From an uncultured Sutterellaceae bacterium (GTDB taxonomy: Bacteria; Pseudomonadota; Gammaproteobacteria; Burkholderiales; Burkholderiaceae_F), in contig CADBTW010000065.1 of assembly GCA_902797695.1 (NCBI GenBank), positions 1 through 64,000 of the forward strand: a DNA stretch of 64,000 nt, written 5' to 3'. The notes beneath the pieces were generated by a model. It was not told where the DNA came from. It ran no database searches and was given only the letters and a program-made list of their open reading frames with translations. The position numbers and the translations under genes were made by a program. This document shows, piece by piece, positions 43,881 through 54,334 of the stretch. Positions within the stretch are counted from its first letter, which is position 1. Each line of letters opens with the position of its first letter.

Positions 43881-45617
43881 ATGATCAGCAAACGACAGTC
43901 GCCTCTCATCGTGTCCGCGGCAGACGCCTCGAAGCTCCCGCGCTGGGCGCTTCTCGTGCTGCTCGCCACCTTCGCCCTCGCGGGGTTTGCCGGACATGGT
44001 TTCTGGAGCAGCAGGGACGAGCAGCTCTTCGGGCTCATCTTCAGCATGGCCTCAGGCTCCGCACAGGCCTGGTTCCTGCCGACGGTCGCTGATGTCCACT
44101 ACACGGTCGCGGGCCCCGGGATCGCCTGGCTCGGGGCGGCGCTGCTGAAGCTCGGGATTCCGATCCTGAAGCCTGTCGTCGTGGCCCGGATTCCGAGCCT
44201 TGTCTGGTTTGCCGCCGCAACCGCCTCCATCTGGTACGCCACCTGGCACCTCGCCCGGCGCGAAGAGGCGCTCCCCATTTCCCTCGTCTTCGGGGAAGAG
44301 GCGAGCCCCCGGGACTACGGGCGCACGGTGGCGGACTCCGCCGTGCTGCTCTTCGTCGCATGCTTCGGGCTCGTCGCGAGGCTGCATGAGATCAGCCTCT
44401 CCATCGTCATCCCGGCGCTCTTCGCGCTTCTCCTCCTCGGACTCGTCTGGTCGCTCGCGCACCTCCGCGGGGGATCCGCCGTGGCGGGGGCAGCGCTCGG
44501 GGCCTCTGTCCTCTGCGCGAATCTCTACTGGACGCTCGTGCTCCTCACGATGACCGCGGCGATCCTTTTCGGCATCCGGGCTTTCCATCCCTTCCGCAGG
44601 ACTCGGGCGTCAGTGATCCTCCTCGTTGCCGCGGCGGTTGCCGCCGTCTGGCCCGCGGGAGCCGTCCTTTCAGGCGTTCCCTTCGACACGTGGCTCGCGA
44701 GGTTCGCTGAAATCCAGTCGAAGGCCTTTGCGCTGCCATCCGTCGACTCGGTCCTTTGGATCGTCCGGAACTTCGTCTGGTACCTGTGCCCGGCATGGGC
44801 CTTCGCGGCTTTTGCCGTCTACGCCTGGCACCGGGTCATCAGAAGGACCCACATCCTCCTGCCTATCGTTTCGGTCGCAACAACGATCGTCTTCGTCATC
44901 TGCTCGGGATCGACCCCCGAGTACACTCTCGCGGCCGCCGCCGTGCCGACCGCTGTGCTCGCTGCCTTCGGAACCGCCGCCCTCCGGACAAGCTCCTCCC
45001 GGAACATCCTCGACTGGTTCTCCGCCACGATCTTCACCCTCGCCGCCGCCGGGCTGTGGGCGTATTTCATCGCCTGGACGACCGGCTCCCCGCCGAAGAT
45101 GGCGGCAAGCCTCCACAGGCTCGCCCCGAACACGGTGCCCTGGGTCGAACCGCTGCTGCTCTGCTGCACCGTGGCTGTCACCGTGCTTTGGGTCGCGATC
45201 GTCATCTGGCGGCTCCGCCGGCGCCCGAAGGCGCTCTGGCGGGGCCCGTGGCTCGCCGCGCTCGGCATCACGCTTATCTGGGTGGTGGGAACTGCCCTCT
45301 TCTCGCAGATGCTGGACGAGGACCGCTCGCACATGAGGCCTGCGAGGGAAATCGCCGGAAAGCTCTGGATCTTCGGCTACTCCCGATCCGACTGCGTGAG
45401 GACAGATGGCGTGCCTCTCAGCCTGAAGGGGATGCTCTCCTACTCGCGGGTGAGGATCGACGACAGCGGCGCCGCCTGCCCCTTCATGGTCTCCCGGGTT
45501 CCGGAAGGCAATCCCCTTCCGAAGGACAAGATCGGCATTCCGACCTCCTTCCACAGGGATTCCGAAGTCTACGTCCTGAGGCCCGGGAACGCCGAGCCGC
45601 TCTCGAAGGACGAATAA
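43881..45617 (+). CDS. GT-C membrane glycosyltransferase-like protein (ArnT/PMT-related)
   Basis: Inner-membrane protein of 578 aa with about 12-13 predicted transmembrane segments and a C-terminal periplasmic domain of about 100 residues. The first periplasmic loop has the Asp-Glu pair in FWSSRDEQLFGL, matching the catalytic DE motif of GT-C enzymes such as ArnT and protein mannosyltransferases. Donor and acceptor are unknown; modification of LPS or surface glycans from a polyprenyl-phosphate sugar is a reasonable inference. No ribosome binding site is obvious. Flanked by the rpmE2 terminator and its own terminator, so it is a single-gene unit. Confidence 0.75.
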   Translation: MISKRQSPLIVSAADASKLPRWALLVLLATFALAGFAGHGFWSSRDEQLFGLIFSMASGSAQAWFLPTVADVHYTVAGPGIAWLGAALLKLGIPILKPVVVARIPSLVWFAAATASIWYATWHLARREEALPISLVFGEEASPRDYGRTVADSAVLLFVACFGLVARLHEISLSIVIPALFALLLLGLVWSLAHLRGGSAVAGAALGASVLCANLYWTLVLLTMTAAILFGIRAFHPFRRTRASVILLVAAAVAAVWPAGAVLSGVPFDTWLARFAEIQSKAFALPSVDSVLWIVRNFVWYLCPAWAFAAFAVYAWHRVIRRTHILLPIVSVATTIVFVICSGSTPEYTLAAAAVPTAVLAAFGTAALRTSSSRNILDWFSATIFTLAAAGLWAYFIAWTTGSPPKMAASLHRLAPNTVPWVEPLLLCCTVAVTVLWVAIVIWRLRRRPKALWRGPWLAALGITLIWVVGTALFSQMLDEDRSHMRPAREIAGKLWIFGYSRSDCVRTDGVPLSLKGMLSYSRVRIDDSGAACPFMVSRVPEGNPLPKDKIGIPTSFHRDSEVYVLRPGNAEPLSKDE

Positions 45618-45644
45618 AAGCGGCAGCCCCGAAAGGGGAGCCCC

Positions 45645-45685
45645 AAAGCGCGGAGCGCCTTCCAGCACTCCGCGCTTTGTTTTTC
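45645..45685 (+). terminator. Intrinsic terminator of the GT-C gene
   Basis: AAAGCGCGGAG (45645-45655) pairs with CTCCGCGCTTT (45668-45678), followed by GTTTTT. It lies 27 bases behind the stop codon. Confidence 0.82.
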
Positions 45686-45805
45686 CTTGTTCCCCGGCCC
45701 CGCAGAAAAGCCTCCGGCAGGCCAGGCGGAGCGTTCCCCCTGCCCTCCTCCTCGCCATGGATCCCGGCGCGATTCCGCATGCCCTTTCCAAAAGCCCGGG
45801 CATGG

Positions 45806-45857
45806 CCAAAAAGAAAGCCTTCCGAAAAAGTCCCAGAAAGGACTTCCTCCGGAAGGC
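45806..45857 (-). terminator. Terminator of htpX
   Basis: On the minus strand GCCTTCCG pairs with CGGAAGGC, enclosing a second hairpin (AAGTCC/GGACTT), and TTTCTTTTT follows. It lies 50 bases behind the htpX stop. Nothing else is seen in the 45686-45906 gap. Confidence 0.7.
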
Positions 45858-45906
45858 CGGCAGTTGCGCTTCCCGCCTCAGAAAGGCAGGAGAGAAAAGC
45901 CCCCAG

Positions 45907-46800
45907 TTAGCGCTGCAGCGCCCTCAGGGCCGCGATGCGGTCCTCGATCGAGGGGTGCGAAGCGAAGAGCGAGCCGATGCCGCCCGCCACACCGAAGCCC
46001 TTCACGGCGCCGGGAAGCTCCGCAGGAGTGATGGAGCCAAGCCGCTGGAGAGCCGCGATCATCGCGTCAGGTGAGCCGAGCAGCATGGCGGAGCCGGCGT
46101 CGGCGTGGTACTCGCGCCAGCGGGAGAACGCCGCGACGACCATTCCGGCGAGGAACCCGAGCAGGATGTCGAGCACGAGGCTGGTCACGTAGTAGCCCGC
46201 GCCGGGCGCGTCGCTCTCGTTGCGGAGCACCTGGCGGTCAACGACCCAGCCGATCAGGCGGGAAAGGAACACGACGAAGGTGTTCATAACGCCCTGAACG
46301 AGGGTCATCGTCACCATGTCGCCGTTCGCGACGTGCGTCATTTCGTGGCCGAGAACGGCTTCCACTTCCTTCTTGTTCATCAGCTGGAGAAGGCCGGTGG
46401 ACACGGCGACGAGCGAATTCCCGCGGCTCGGTCCGGTCGCGAATGCGTTCGGCTCGCCCTCGTAGATCGCGACCTCGGGCATCGGCAGCTTCGCGCGGTC
46501 CGCGAGGCTGCGGACCGTGCTGACGAGCCAGGCCTCGAGGTTCGTCGACGGATGGTCGACGTCGACCATCTGGAGGCCCATCGTGGACTTCGCGATCATC
46601 TTCGAGGAAAGGAGCGAAATGATGGAGCCGGTGAAGCCGACCACCAGCGCGAAGACCGAGAGCGAAACGAGGTCGATGGACTGCCCGGCCATCCCGCCCC
46701 AGTTGATGCCGAACACAATGCCAACAACGCTGAGGATGATGTTCATCATCACGATCACCGCGATGTTGGTCAGAATCAGAAGACCTATACGCTTGAGCAT
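45907..46800 (-). CDS. htpX: Membrane zinc protease HtpX
   Basis: Inner-membrane M48 metalloprotease in membrane protein quality control, overlapping in role with FtsH, 297 aa. Two N-terminal transmembrane segments (about 5-25 and 40-60) are followed by the zinc motif HEMTH in VLGHEMTHVANGD, two more membrane segments and the third zinc ligand Glu in WREYHADAGSAML. The C-terminus has the FASHPSIEDRIAAL signature. Transcribed alone. Confidence 0.96.
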   Translation of the reverse strand: MLKRIGLLILTNIAVIVMMNIILSVVGIVFGINWGGMAGQSIDLVSLSVFALVVGFTGSIISLLSSKMIAKSTMGLQMVDVDHPSTNLEAWLVSTVRSLADRAKLPMPEVAIYEGEPNAFATGPSRGNSLVAVSTGLLQLMNKKEVEAVLGHEMTHVANGDMVTMTLVQGVMNTFVVFLSRLIGWVVDRQVLRNESDAPGAGYYVTSLVLDILLGFLAGMVVAAFSRWREYHADAGSAMLLGSPDAMIAALQRLGSITPAELPGAVKGFGVAGGIGSLFASHPSIEDRIAALRALQR

Positions 46801-46819
46801 TAGGAAAACCTTTCTACAG

Positions 46820-46878
46820 AAGGAAAGGGCTGGAAATCCGCTTTCCGGCCGAGGCCGGGCTTTTTCCGTTTCCAGCCC
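46820..46878 (-). terminator. Terminator between lapB and htpX
   Basis: GGGCTGGAAA (46827-46836) and TTTCCAGCCC (46869-46878) enclose a second GC-rich hairpin (CCGGCC/GGCCGG). On the minus strand TTTCCTT follows, suiting lapB, which ends about 90 bases upstream. Confidence 0.58.
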
Positions 46879-46968
46879 GTTTGCTAATTCATGCGGTTAA
46901 TTTTAAGGGCAAGATCCCGGGAGTTCGTATCACCCCATCTGAAAATGTAAGAAAAGGTACGGGACGGC

Positions 46969-48147
46969 CTAGCCTTTCTTCCGGACCGACATGTCCTGCA
47001 CGCGGAGCGTCGGATACGTGTCCCATCCTCCGCACCCGGGGCACTGCCAAAGGTAGCTGTGGGAAAGGAATCCGCACTTCCGGCACTGGTAGCGTCCCTG
47101 GCGATCGGACTCCTTCTTCAGCATGCCCGCGATTCCCTGGAGCTGGGGATCGTCGGGAGCGACGAGCTGCCGCAGCTCCATTGCGACGGAAAGGTTCCCA
47201 AGCGTCGGGTGGGACTTCATCGCCTGGCCGACGATCGCCCCTGCCTCCTTCTCCCCGCCCTTCCTGAAGGCGCGCTTCATCGCCTCCTCCACCACTTCCG
47301 AGGTCGGGCATTCTGCCATCGCCTCGCGGATGGTTCGCTCGGCCCCCTCCTCGTCCCCAAGAGCCTCGTAGCCCTTCACAAGGCGCCGGACCACGAGCGG
47401 GAAATGATCCGGGGAATGCTTCCGAAGCGCTTCCCAGCTTTCGACCGCCCGGCGGGCGTCCCCCGCCGCAAGGGCGAAGTCGCCCGCAAGCATCAGGGCC
47501 CGGGGCGAATTCGGCTGCTCGAGGAGCGCGAGATTCACTTCCCGCTCGGCCTCGGCCGCGTTCTTCGCCCGCGCCGCTGCGGCGGCAAGCTCGCAGTGGA
47601 AGTGCGAAATATCCGTCCCGTGGTCCTCCGCCGCTTCCTTCTCGAGCCTCCGGGCTACTTCGATCGCCCCGTTCCAATCGTGCTCCGTGCAGCGGATCCT
47701 GAGCAGTGAGCGGAGGGCGTCCAGCCGATAGGCACCGTTCTTCGAAAGCCGCTCGAAGCATTCGATCGCCTTGTCGTAGATGCCGGCCTTCAGGTAGTCG
47801 TTCGCCAGCTCGGAGAGGGCCCTCAGCCGGTCCTCGTCAGGAAGGTCGGCACGGTTGATGAGGTGCGTGTGGATGCGGATCGCGCGGTCGAACTCGCCGC
47901 GCTTGCAGAACAGGTTCCCGAGCGCGTGATGCAGCTCGATCGTCTCCGGATCGATCTTCACCACCTCGATGAAGGCGTCGATCGCCTTGTCGGGCTCGTT
48001 CGAGAGGAGAAGCGACAGGCCCCGGAAATAGTTGTCAGGAAGGTTTTCCGTTTCCTTCCGGCGCTGCTTCGCGTCATAGCCCCGGAGATACCACCCGGCG
48101 GCAAAAAGAAGGGGAACGGCAACAAGGTACCAGAGTTCGAATTCCAT
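46969..48147 (-). CDS. lapB: LPS assembly protein LapB (YciM)
   Basis: Membrane-anchored regulator that promotes FtsH degradation of LpxC and so limits LPS synthesis, 392 aa (E. coli 389). From the ATG at 48147 the N-terminal anchor MEFELWYLVAVPLLFAAGW is followed by tetratricopeptide repeats (about 35-330, for example YFRGLSLLLSNEPDKAIDAF) and the C-terminal rubredoxin-like zinc module YQCRKCGFLSH and WQCPGCGGW. An in-frame start at 48264 would overlap the rpsA terminator and is rejected. No good ribosome binding site is seen. Neither lapA nor ihfB lies between it and rpsA. Confidence 0.94.
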   Translation of the reverse strand: MEFELWYLVAVPLLFAAGWYLRGYDAKQRRKETENLPDNYFRGLSLLLSNEPDKAIDAFIEVVKIDPETIELHHALGNLFCKRGEFDRAIRIHTHLINRADLPDEDRLRALSELANDYLKAGIYDKAIECFERLSKNGAYRLDALRSLLRIRCTEHDWNGAIEVARRLEKEAAEDHGTDISHFHCELAAAAARAKNAAEAEREVNLALLEQPNSPRALMLAGDFALAAGDARRAVESWEALRKHSPDHFPLVVRRLVKGYEALGDEEGAERTIREAMAECPTSEVVEEAMKRAFRKGGEKEAGAIVGQAMKSHPTLGNLSVAMELRQLVAPDDPQLQGIAGMLKKESDRQGRYQCRKCGFLSHSYLWQCPGCGGWDTYPTLRVQDMSVRKKG

Positions 48148-48261
48148 GAGAACGGTCGACTCCACACTGGTTGGGAGGGTCTTATTTTGATCCGAAACGG
48201 CGTCTGCGGCCATCCGTCCGGAATGTTCGGAAGGGAGCGGAACGTGCCGCAGGACACGCCG

Positions 48262-48302
48262 CAAAAAAGAAAAGCCGCAGGCAGATGCTTCTGCGAGCGG
48301 CT
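48262..48302 (-). terminator. Intrinsic terminator of rpsA
   Basis: On the minus strand AGCCGC and GCGGCT enclose GCAG/CTGC arms, followed by TTTCTTTTTT. It lies 97 bases behind rpsA and separates it from lapB. Confidence 0.85.
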
Positions 48303-48398
48303 TCTTTCCTGCATGACCGGCGCCAGAGGAAGACCCCGGGCGCCGTCTGCGGGAGACCCTGCCGGAAATTTTCCGCAGGCCTTTCCCGCAACCGCTGA

Positions 48399-50096
<1,698 letters not shown>

Positions 50097-50111
50097 GAAA
50101 AAAAGTTGGCA

Positions 50112-50139
50112 CGCCCGGGCGCGTTATTGCGCGGGGGCG
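50112..50139 (-). promoter_or_regulatory. Leader hairpin of rpsA
   Basis: CGCCCGGGCGC and GCGCGGGGGCG can pair around a six-base loop with a small internal mismatch, 16 bases before the rpsA ATG. There is no Shine-Dalgarno sequence. It is likely part of a structured initiation region read by S1 itself. Confidence 0.4.
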
Positions 50140-50144
50140 GAGTT

Positions 50145-50182
50145 AAAAAAATAAACGCAGAAGGCGGGCACCCCGCCCGCCT
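50145..50182 (-). terminator. Terminator-like hairpin between cmk and rpsA
   Basis: AGGCGGGC (50162-50169) pairs with GCCCGCCT (50175-50182). On the minus strand a TTTATTTTTTT run begins seven bases after the stem. It may attenuate transcription from the aroA-cmk operon into rpsA. Confidence 0.5.
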
Positions 50183-50246
50183 GCTGCAACCGGTACTGCA
50201 GAAAAATTTTATTTTCCTCTATTTTCAGGATCTCTGCACGGCGCTT

Positions 50247-50924
50247 CTAGCGCTTCGTGCATTCAAGCCACCAGTAGAGGACTTTTTCAACGGTTTCCTC
50301 GATGGTAAGGAACGAGGAGTCGAGGATGCGGGCTCCTTCAGCAGGAGCGAGAGGCGCGTGCGCGCGGCGCATGTCCCGAAGGTCGCGTTCCTTCATCTCG
50401 GAAACAAGGTCGCTAAGTTTAACATCAAGCCCCTTTTCGATCAATTGCTTATAGCGGCGATGCGCGCGGGCCTCCGCGCTCGCGGTGAGGAAGACCTTGA
50501 GAGGCGCGTCGGGGAAGATGACCGAACCCATGTCCCGGCCATCGGCGACGAGGCCCGGAGCCCTCCGGGCGTTCTTCTCAAGCTCCGCGAGGGCGTCACG
50601 GACTGAGGAGATGACAGCCGCGCGCGAAGCGGCCTGGCCGACTTCCTCGGTCCGGATCGCGGCCGTGATGTCCTCGGTACCCAGCGTCACGCGGCCGCCG
50701 GCGAACCGGGGCTTGATCGCCATCGCGTGGGCGGTGACCGCGGCCATGTCGTCCAGCGGCACGTTGTTCCTCAGGCAGACGAGGCCGACAACGCGGTAAA
50801 GCGCGCCGGAGTCGAGGTAGTGGAAGCCGAGCGCCTCCGCCACCCGGGAAGCGACAGTGCCCTTGCCGCTCGCCGTAGGACCGTCAATAGTAATGACGGG
50901 GACCTTCCCATTCAGCTCTGCCAT
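50247..50924 (-). CDS. cmk: Cytidylate kinase
   Basis: Phosphorylates CMP and dCMP, 225 aa. Walker A-type loop DGPTASGKGTVASR, LDSGALYR and the GRDMGSVIFPDAPLKVFLTAS region are diagnostic. It lies 28 bases after aroA and is followed by rpsA, the usual cmk-rpsA pair. Confidence 0.97.
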   Translation of the reverse strand: MAELNGKVPVITIDGPTASGKGTVASRVAEALGFHYLDSGALYRVVGLVCLRNNVPLDDMAAVTAHAMAIKPRFAGGRVTLGTEDITAAIRTEEVGQAASRAAVISSVRDALAELEKNARRAPGLVADGRDMGSVIFPDAPLKVFLTASAEARAHRRYKQLIEKGLDVKLSDLVSEMKERDLRDMRRAHAPLAPAEGARILDSSFLTIEETVEKVLYWWLECTKR

Positions 50925-50951
50925 CAGAAAACCCCTTGAAAGTAATGAAAC

Positions 50952-52286
50952 CTAACGGCCTTCCGGCGGCATATCCAATTCCACCAGCCCCGAAAGCCTT
51001 TCAAAATAGTCCGGGAACGTCTTCGAGACGCATCCCGGGTCAAGCACCTCGACCTCGACTCCGCAACAGGCGGCGAGCGAGAGGCTCATGGCCATACGGT
51101 GGTCATTGTAAGTTCGAACCCGTGCCGGTTGAAGGGTTACGGGAGGAATTATCCGGAGATAATCCCGCCCTGACGCTACCCTTGCGCCGAATTTCGCGAG
51201 CTCGGCCTCCATCGCGGCGATCCGGTCCGTTTCCTTCACGCGCCAGGACCCGATCCCTGTGAGAACGGTTTCCCCTTCGGCGCCGAGTGCCATGGCGGCG
51301 AGCGTCATCGCCGCATCGGGGATGGCGGTGCAGTCCGCCTCGATCCCCCGGAGCCGTCCGGACTCAGGCGCGCTCGCCTCTATCCAGTCGGATCCCCATT
51401 TGACCCTTGCGCCCATCCGCTCGATCACCCGGGCGAACGCCGTGTCGCCCTGAATCGAATCGAGGCCCGCCCCGGTCACGCGGACCGGCCCCCCGGCGAG
51501 CGCTCCGAGCGCGAGGAAGTACGAGGCGCCGGATGCGTCGCCCTCAACCGAGAAGGGAGACGAGAGGCGGTACGAGCCATGAGGCACGGAAAAGGCCCCG
51601 TCCTTCTCAACGACCCTGACGCCGAACCGCTCCATCAGCTTCAGCGTCATCGCGACGTAGGGCCGGGAAATCAGCTCGCCCTCCACGCGGATCCGCATTC
51701 CGCCTTCACCAGAGTAAACAGGGGCGGACATGAGAAGCGAAGTGAGGAACTGGCTTGACACAGAGCCCGAGACGCTGCACTCCTCCGGCCCCCCCCCGCG
51801 AACCCTCTCCCCGACCTCGATCGGAAAATATCCCTCGCGCCCGGTGCACCGGATCGTGCAGCCGAGCATCCGGAGCGCCGCGAGGAGATCCCCGAGCGGT
51901 CGCTCGCGCATGCGGGCAACGCCGTCAAGCCTGTAGCTGCCGCCCTGAAGGGCGAGAGCCGCGGTAAGAGGCCGCGCAGCGGTTCCCGCGTTCCCGAGGA
52001 AAATGTCCGCATTGCGAACCGGAAAGCGGCCGCCGCAGCCTGTCACGGCAAAGGATGTCGGGTCGCCGGGATCCTCCAGCACCTCAACGCCGAGCGTCCG
52101 CAGCGCGTCAAGCATCCGCCCGGTGTCGTCCGCGCGGAGCACGCCTTGCAGGCGGCACGTCCCTTCAGAAAGCGCAGCGAGGAGCAGCGCACGGTTGGAA
52201 ATGGACTTCGAGCCCGGAAGCCTGACGGTTCCCCGGGCGGATCGGATCGGAAAAAGCTTCAGGCAGTCCTGGTCTTCCAGCATCAT
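50952..52286 (-). CDS. aroA: 3-phosphoshikimate 1-carboxyvinyltransferase (EPSP synthase)
   Basis: Sixth step of the shikimate pathway, 444 aa. GSKSISNRALLLAALSEG, FLGNAGTAARPLTA, RVKETDRIAAM and TYNDHRMAMS are present. The GNAGTA-RPL loop is of the class I, glyphosate-sensitive type. The ATG overlaps the tyrA stop (ATGA), with a second ATG immediately following. Part of serC-pheA-hisC-tyrA-aroA-cmk. Confidence 0.97.
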   Translation of the reverse strand: MMLEDQDCLKLFPIRSARGTVRLPGSKSISNRALLLAALSEGTCRLQGVLRADDTGRMLDALRTLGVEVLEDPGDPTSFAVTGCGGRFPVRNADIFLGNAGTAARPLTAALALQGGSYRLDGVARMRERPLGDLLAALRMLGCTIRCTGREGYFPIEVGERVRGGGPEECSVSGSVSSQFLTSLLMSAPVYSGEGGMRIRVEGELISRPYVAMTLKLMERFGVRVVEKDGAFSVPHGSYRLSSPFSVEGDASGASYFLALGALAGGPVRVTGAGLDSIQGDTAFARVIERMGARVKWGSDWIEASAPESGRLRGIEADCTAIPDAAMTLAAMALGAEGETVLTGIGSWRVKETDRIAAMEAELAKFGARVASGRDYLRIIPPVTLQPARVRTYNDHRMAMSLSLAACCGVEVEVLDPGCVSKTFPDYFERLSGLVELDMPPEGR

Positions 52287-53152
52287 TTCTTTCCCTTCGG
52301 CCCGGGGCCAAGCCCCCGCCTCGCCTGCGCGGCGCGGGCAAACTCGGCGACCAGCCGGTCGGCGTTCCCTTCGTCGATGTCCTTCTGGAACCGTTCCAGT
52401 TCCCTGCGATACCGCCTGAGGCCGCGGGAAATCGCCTCGCGGTTAGTGAGGCAGATGTCGCGCCACATGACAGGGCTCGACGCCGCGATCCGGCTGAAGT
52501 CAAGGAACCCCGTCCCGCCCATCCTGAGAAGCTCATCCGGATTCCTGCTCTCCGTCACCATCTTCACGAAGGCGAACGAGAGCACGTGCGGAAGATGGCT
52601 CATCGTGGCGAAGACCTCGTCATGCCGCTCTGCAGTCATCCGGATTATGTTCGCGCCACACGCCTTCCAGAGCCCTTCCATCCGTTCCACGGCGTCGCGG
52701 TCCGCCCAGAGGCCTGACGTGCTGATCACGTTCTTGCCCCTGAACATCCCGGGGTTCGCGTATCGGACGCCGGGCTTCTCGCCCCCCGCGATCGGGTGGC
52801 AGGGCGCGTAGCGGCAGAACTTTTTCCCGAGCGCCCGGCTAGCCGACTCCTGCACCGCACCACGGACGGAACCGACATCGGTGATGACGGCCCCGTCCCC
52901 GAGGCCTGGCGCCGCCTGCCTGAAGATTGCCTCCATCGTCATCACGGGTGTCGCCACCATCACGACATCCGCGCCCAGGACCGACTCGAGGACGTCCTGT
53001 GTGCCCTCGTCAGCGATTCCGAGTTCGATCGACGTTTGGATTTCATCCGGATTCAGGTCGCAGGCGACGACGCTGTCCACCACTCCAGCCTGCCTCATGG
53101 CGAGGGCGGCGGAGCCGCCCATGAGCCCCATGCCAATTACTGCGAGCTTCAC
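52283..53152 (-). CDS. tyrA: Prephenate dehydrogenase
   Basis: Oxidative decarboxylation of prephenate for tyrosine synthesis, 289 aa. The NAD-binding Rossmann motif is IGMGLMGGSAALA, with DLNPDEI following. VMVATPV, ITDVGSVRG and CHPIAGGEKPG with the substrate-binding His-Pro are present. The start is a GTG with AAGGAG ten bases upstream. It is monofunctional, without chorismate mutase, which is fused to PheA here. Confidence 0.95.
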   Translation of the reverse strand: MKLAVIGMGLMGGSAALAMRQAGVVDSVVACDLNPDEIQTSIELGIADEGTQDVLESVLGADVVMVATPVMTMEAIFRQAAPGLGDGAVITDVGSVRGAVQESASRALGKKFCRYAPCHPIAGGEKPGVRYANPGMFRGKNVISTSGLWADRDAVERMEGLWKACGANIIRMTAERHDEVFATMSHLPHVLSFAFVKMVTESRNPDELLRMGGTGFLDFSRIAASSPVMWRDICLTNREAISRGLRRYRRELERFQKDIDEGNADRLVAEFARAAQARRGLGPGPKGKK

Positions 53153-53169
53153 GCCCTGACGCTCCTTCC

Positions 53170-54288
53170 TCAGTTGCCAGCACGAACGGCGGGAAGCTCC
53201 TCGCGGAGGGCTTCAATGAACCGCTCATTCTGCTCGCCGGTGCCGACCGAAACACGGATCCACTCGGGAAGCCCGAAGCTCGCGCACGGGCGGATGATGA
53301 TCCCGCGGGAGAGGAGCGCCTCGTTCAGCGCCGCCGCCCCTTTTCCGATTTCAACCAGGATGAAGTTGCTCTTTGTCGGAATGAAGCGGAGCCCGAGGCT
53401 GGAGAAAGCCTCCTCAAGCTGCGCCACGCCCTTCAGGTTCATCTCGTAGACGCGCTCGAGGAACGCGTCGTCGGAGACGCACCCGGCAGCCGCAGCCTGC
53501 GCGACCGTGTTGCAGTTGAACGGCGGACGGATGCGGTTGATGAGCTCGGGGAGCTCGCCCGCGCAGATGCCGAAACCACAGCGGAACCCGGCGAGGCCAT
53601 AGGCCTTGGAAAACGTGCGTGCGACCATGAGGTTCGGATAGCGCTCCAGCAGGCCGATCGAGTCAAGCCTTTCCTCCTTCGGGACGAAGTCGCAGTACGC
53701 CTCGTCAAGCACCACGGTGACGGACGGGGGAACGCGCTCGAGGAACGACACCACGTCCTTTTCCGAAAGCGTGAGCCCGGTCGGATTGTTCGGGGTCGTG
53801 AGGAAGACGATCCGGGTCTTCTCGTCGATCGCACGGACAATCGCGTCGAGGTCGATCTCGAAGCCCTTCGCCGGAACGATCACGGGGGTCGACCCACAGG
53901 CGTGCGTGTCGATCTCGTAGACCGAGAAGTAGTACTGGCTGAAGACCGTCTTCATCCCGGGCTCGAGAAGCGCCTGGCAGGTGAGTCCCATCAGCTCGTC
54001 GCTGCCGTTCCCGATCACAATCCAATCCATCGGAACCCCAAAGCGCTTCGAGATCTCGGACTTCAGGGCGTAAGCGTTCCCGTCCGGGTAGATGTTCGCG
54101 CCCGAGATCGCGGCAGCCGCGGCCTTCCGGGCGGACTCGGGAACCCCGAGCGGATTCTCGTTGCTCGCGAGCTTCAGGATCCGCTTCGGGTCGAAGCCCT
54201 TTTCGCGCGCGAGTTCGGTAATGGGTTTTCCTGCCCGGTAGGGCTCGATCTGCCGGATGAAGGCCGGTGCCCTGAGTTGTTCTGCCAT
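53170..54288 (-). CDS. hisC: Histidinol-phosphate / aromatic aminotransferase
   Basis: PLP-dependent class II aminotransferase of 372 aa. ASNENPLGVPESA, NGSDELMGL, TTPNNPTG, VLDEAYCDF and the Schiff-base Lys in ARTFSKAYGLAGFRCGF are present. Embedded between pheA and tyrA, it probably serves phenylalanine and tyrosine synthesis as well as, or instead of, histidine, as known for this second hisC copy in betaproteobacteria. Confidence 0.93.
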   Translation of the reverse strand: MAEQLRAPAFIRQIEPYRAGKPITELAREKGFDPKRILKLASNENPLGVPESARKAAAAAISGANIYPDGNAYALKSEISKRFGVPMDWIVIGNGSDELMGLTCQALLEPGMKTVFSQYYFSVYEIDTHACGSTPVIVPAKGFEIDLDAIVRAIDEKTRIVFLTTPNNPTGLTLSEKDVVSFLERVPPSVTVVLDEAYCDFVPKEERLDSIGLLERYPNLMVARTFSKAYGLAGFRCGFGICAGELPELINRIRPPFNCNTVAQAAAAGCVSDDAFLERVYEMNLKGVAQLEEAFSSLGLRFIPTKSNFILVEIGKGAAALNEALLSRGIIIRPCASFGLPEWIRVSVGTGEQNERFIEALREELPAVRAGN

Positions 54289-54334
54289 GGAGGTGAATAT
54301 TCCTTCTTATGTCTGGTTCGTGTTCCGAGGAGAG

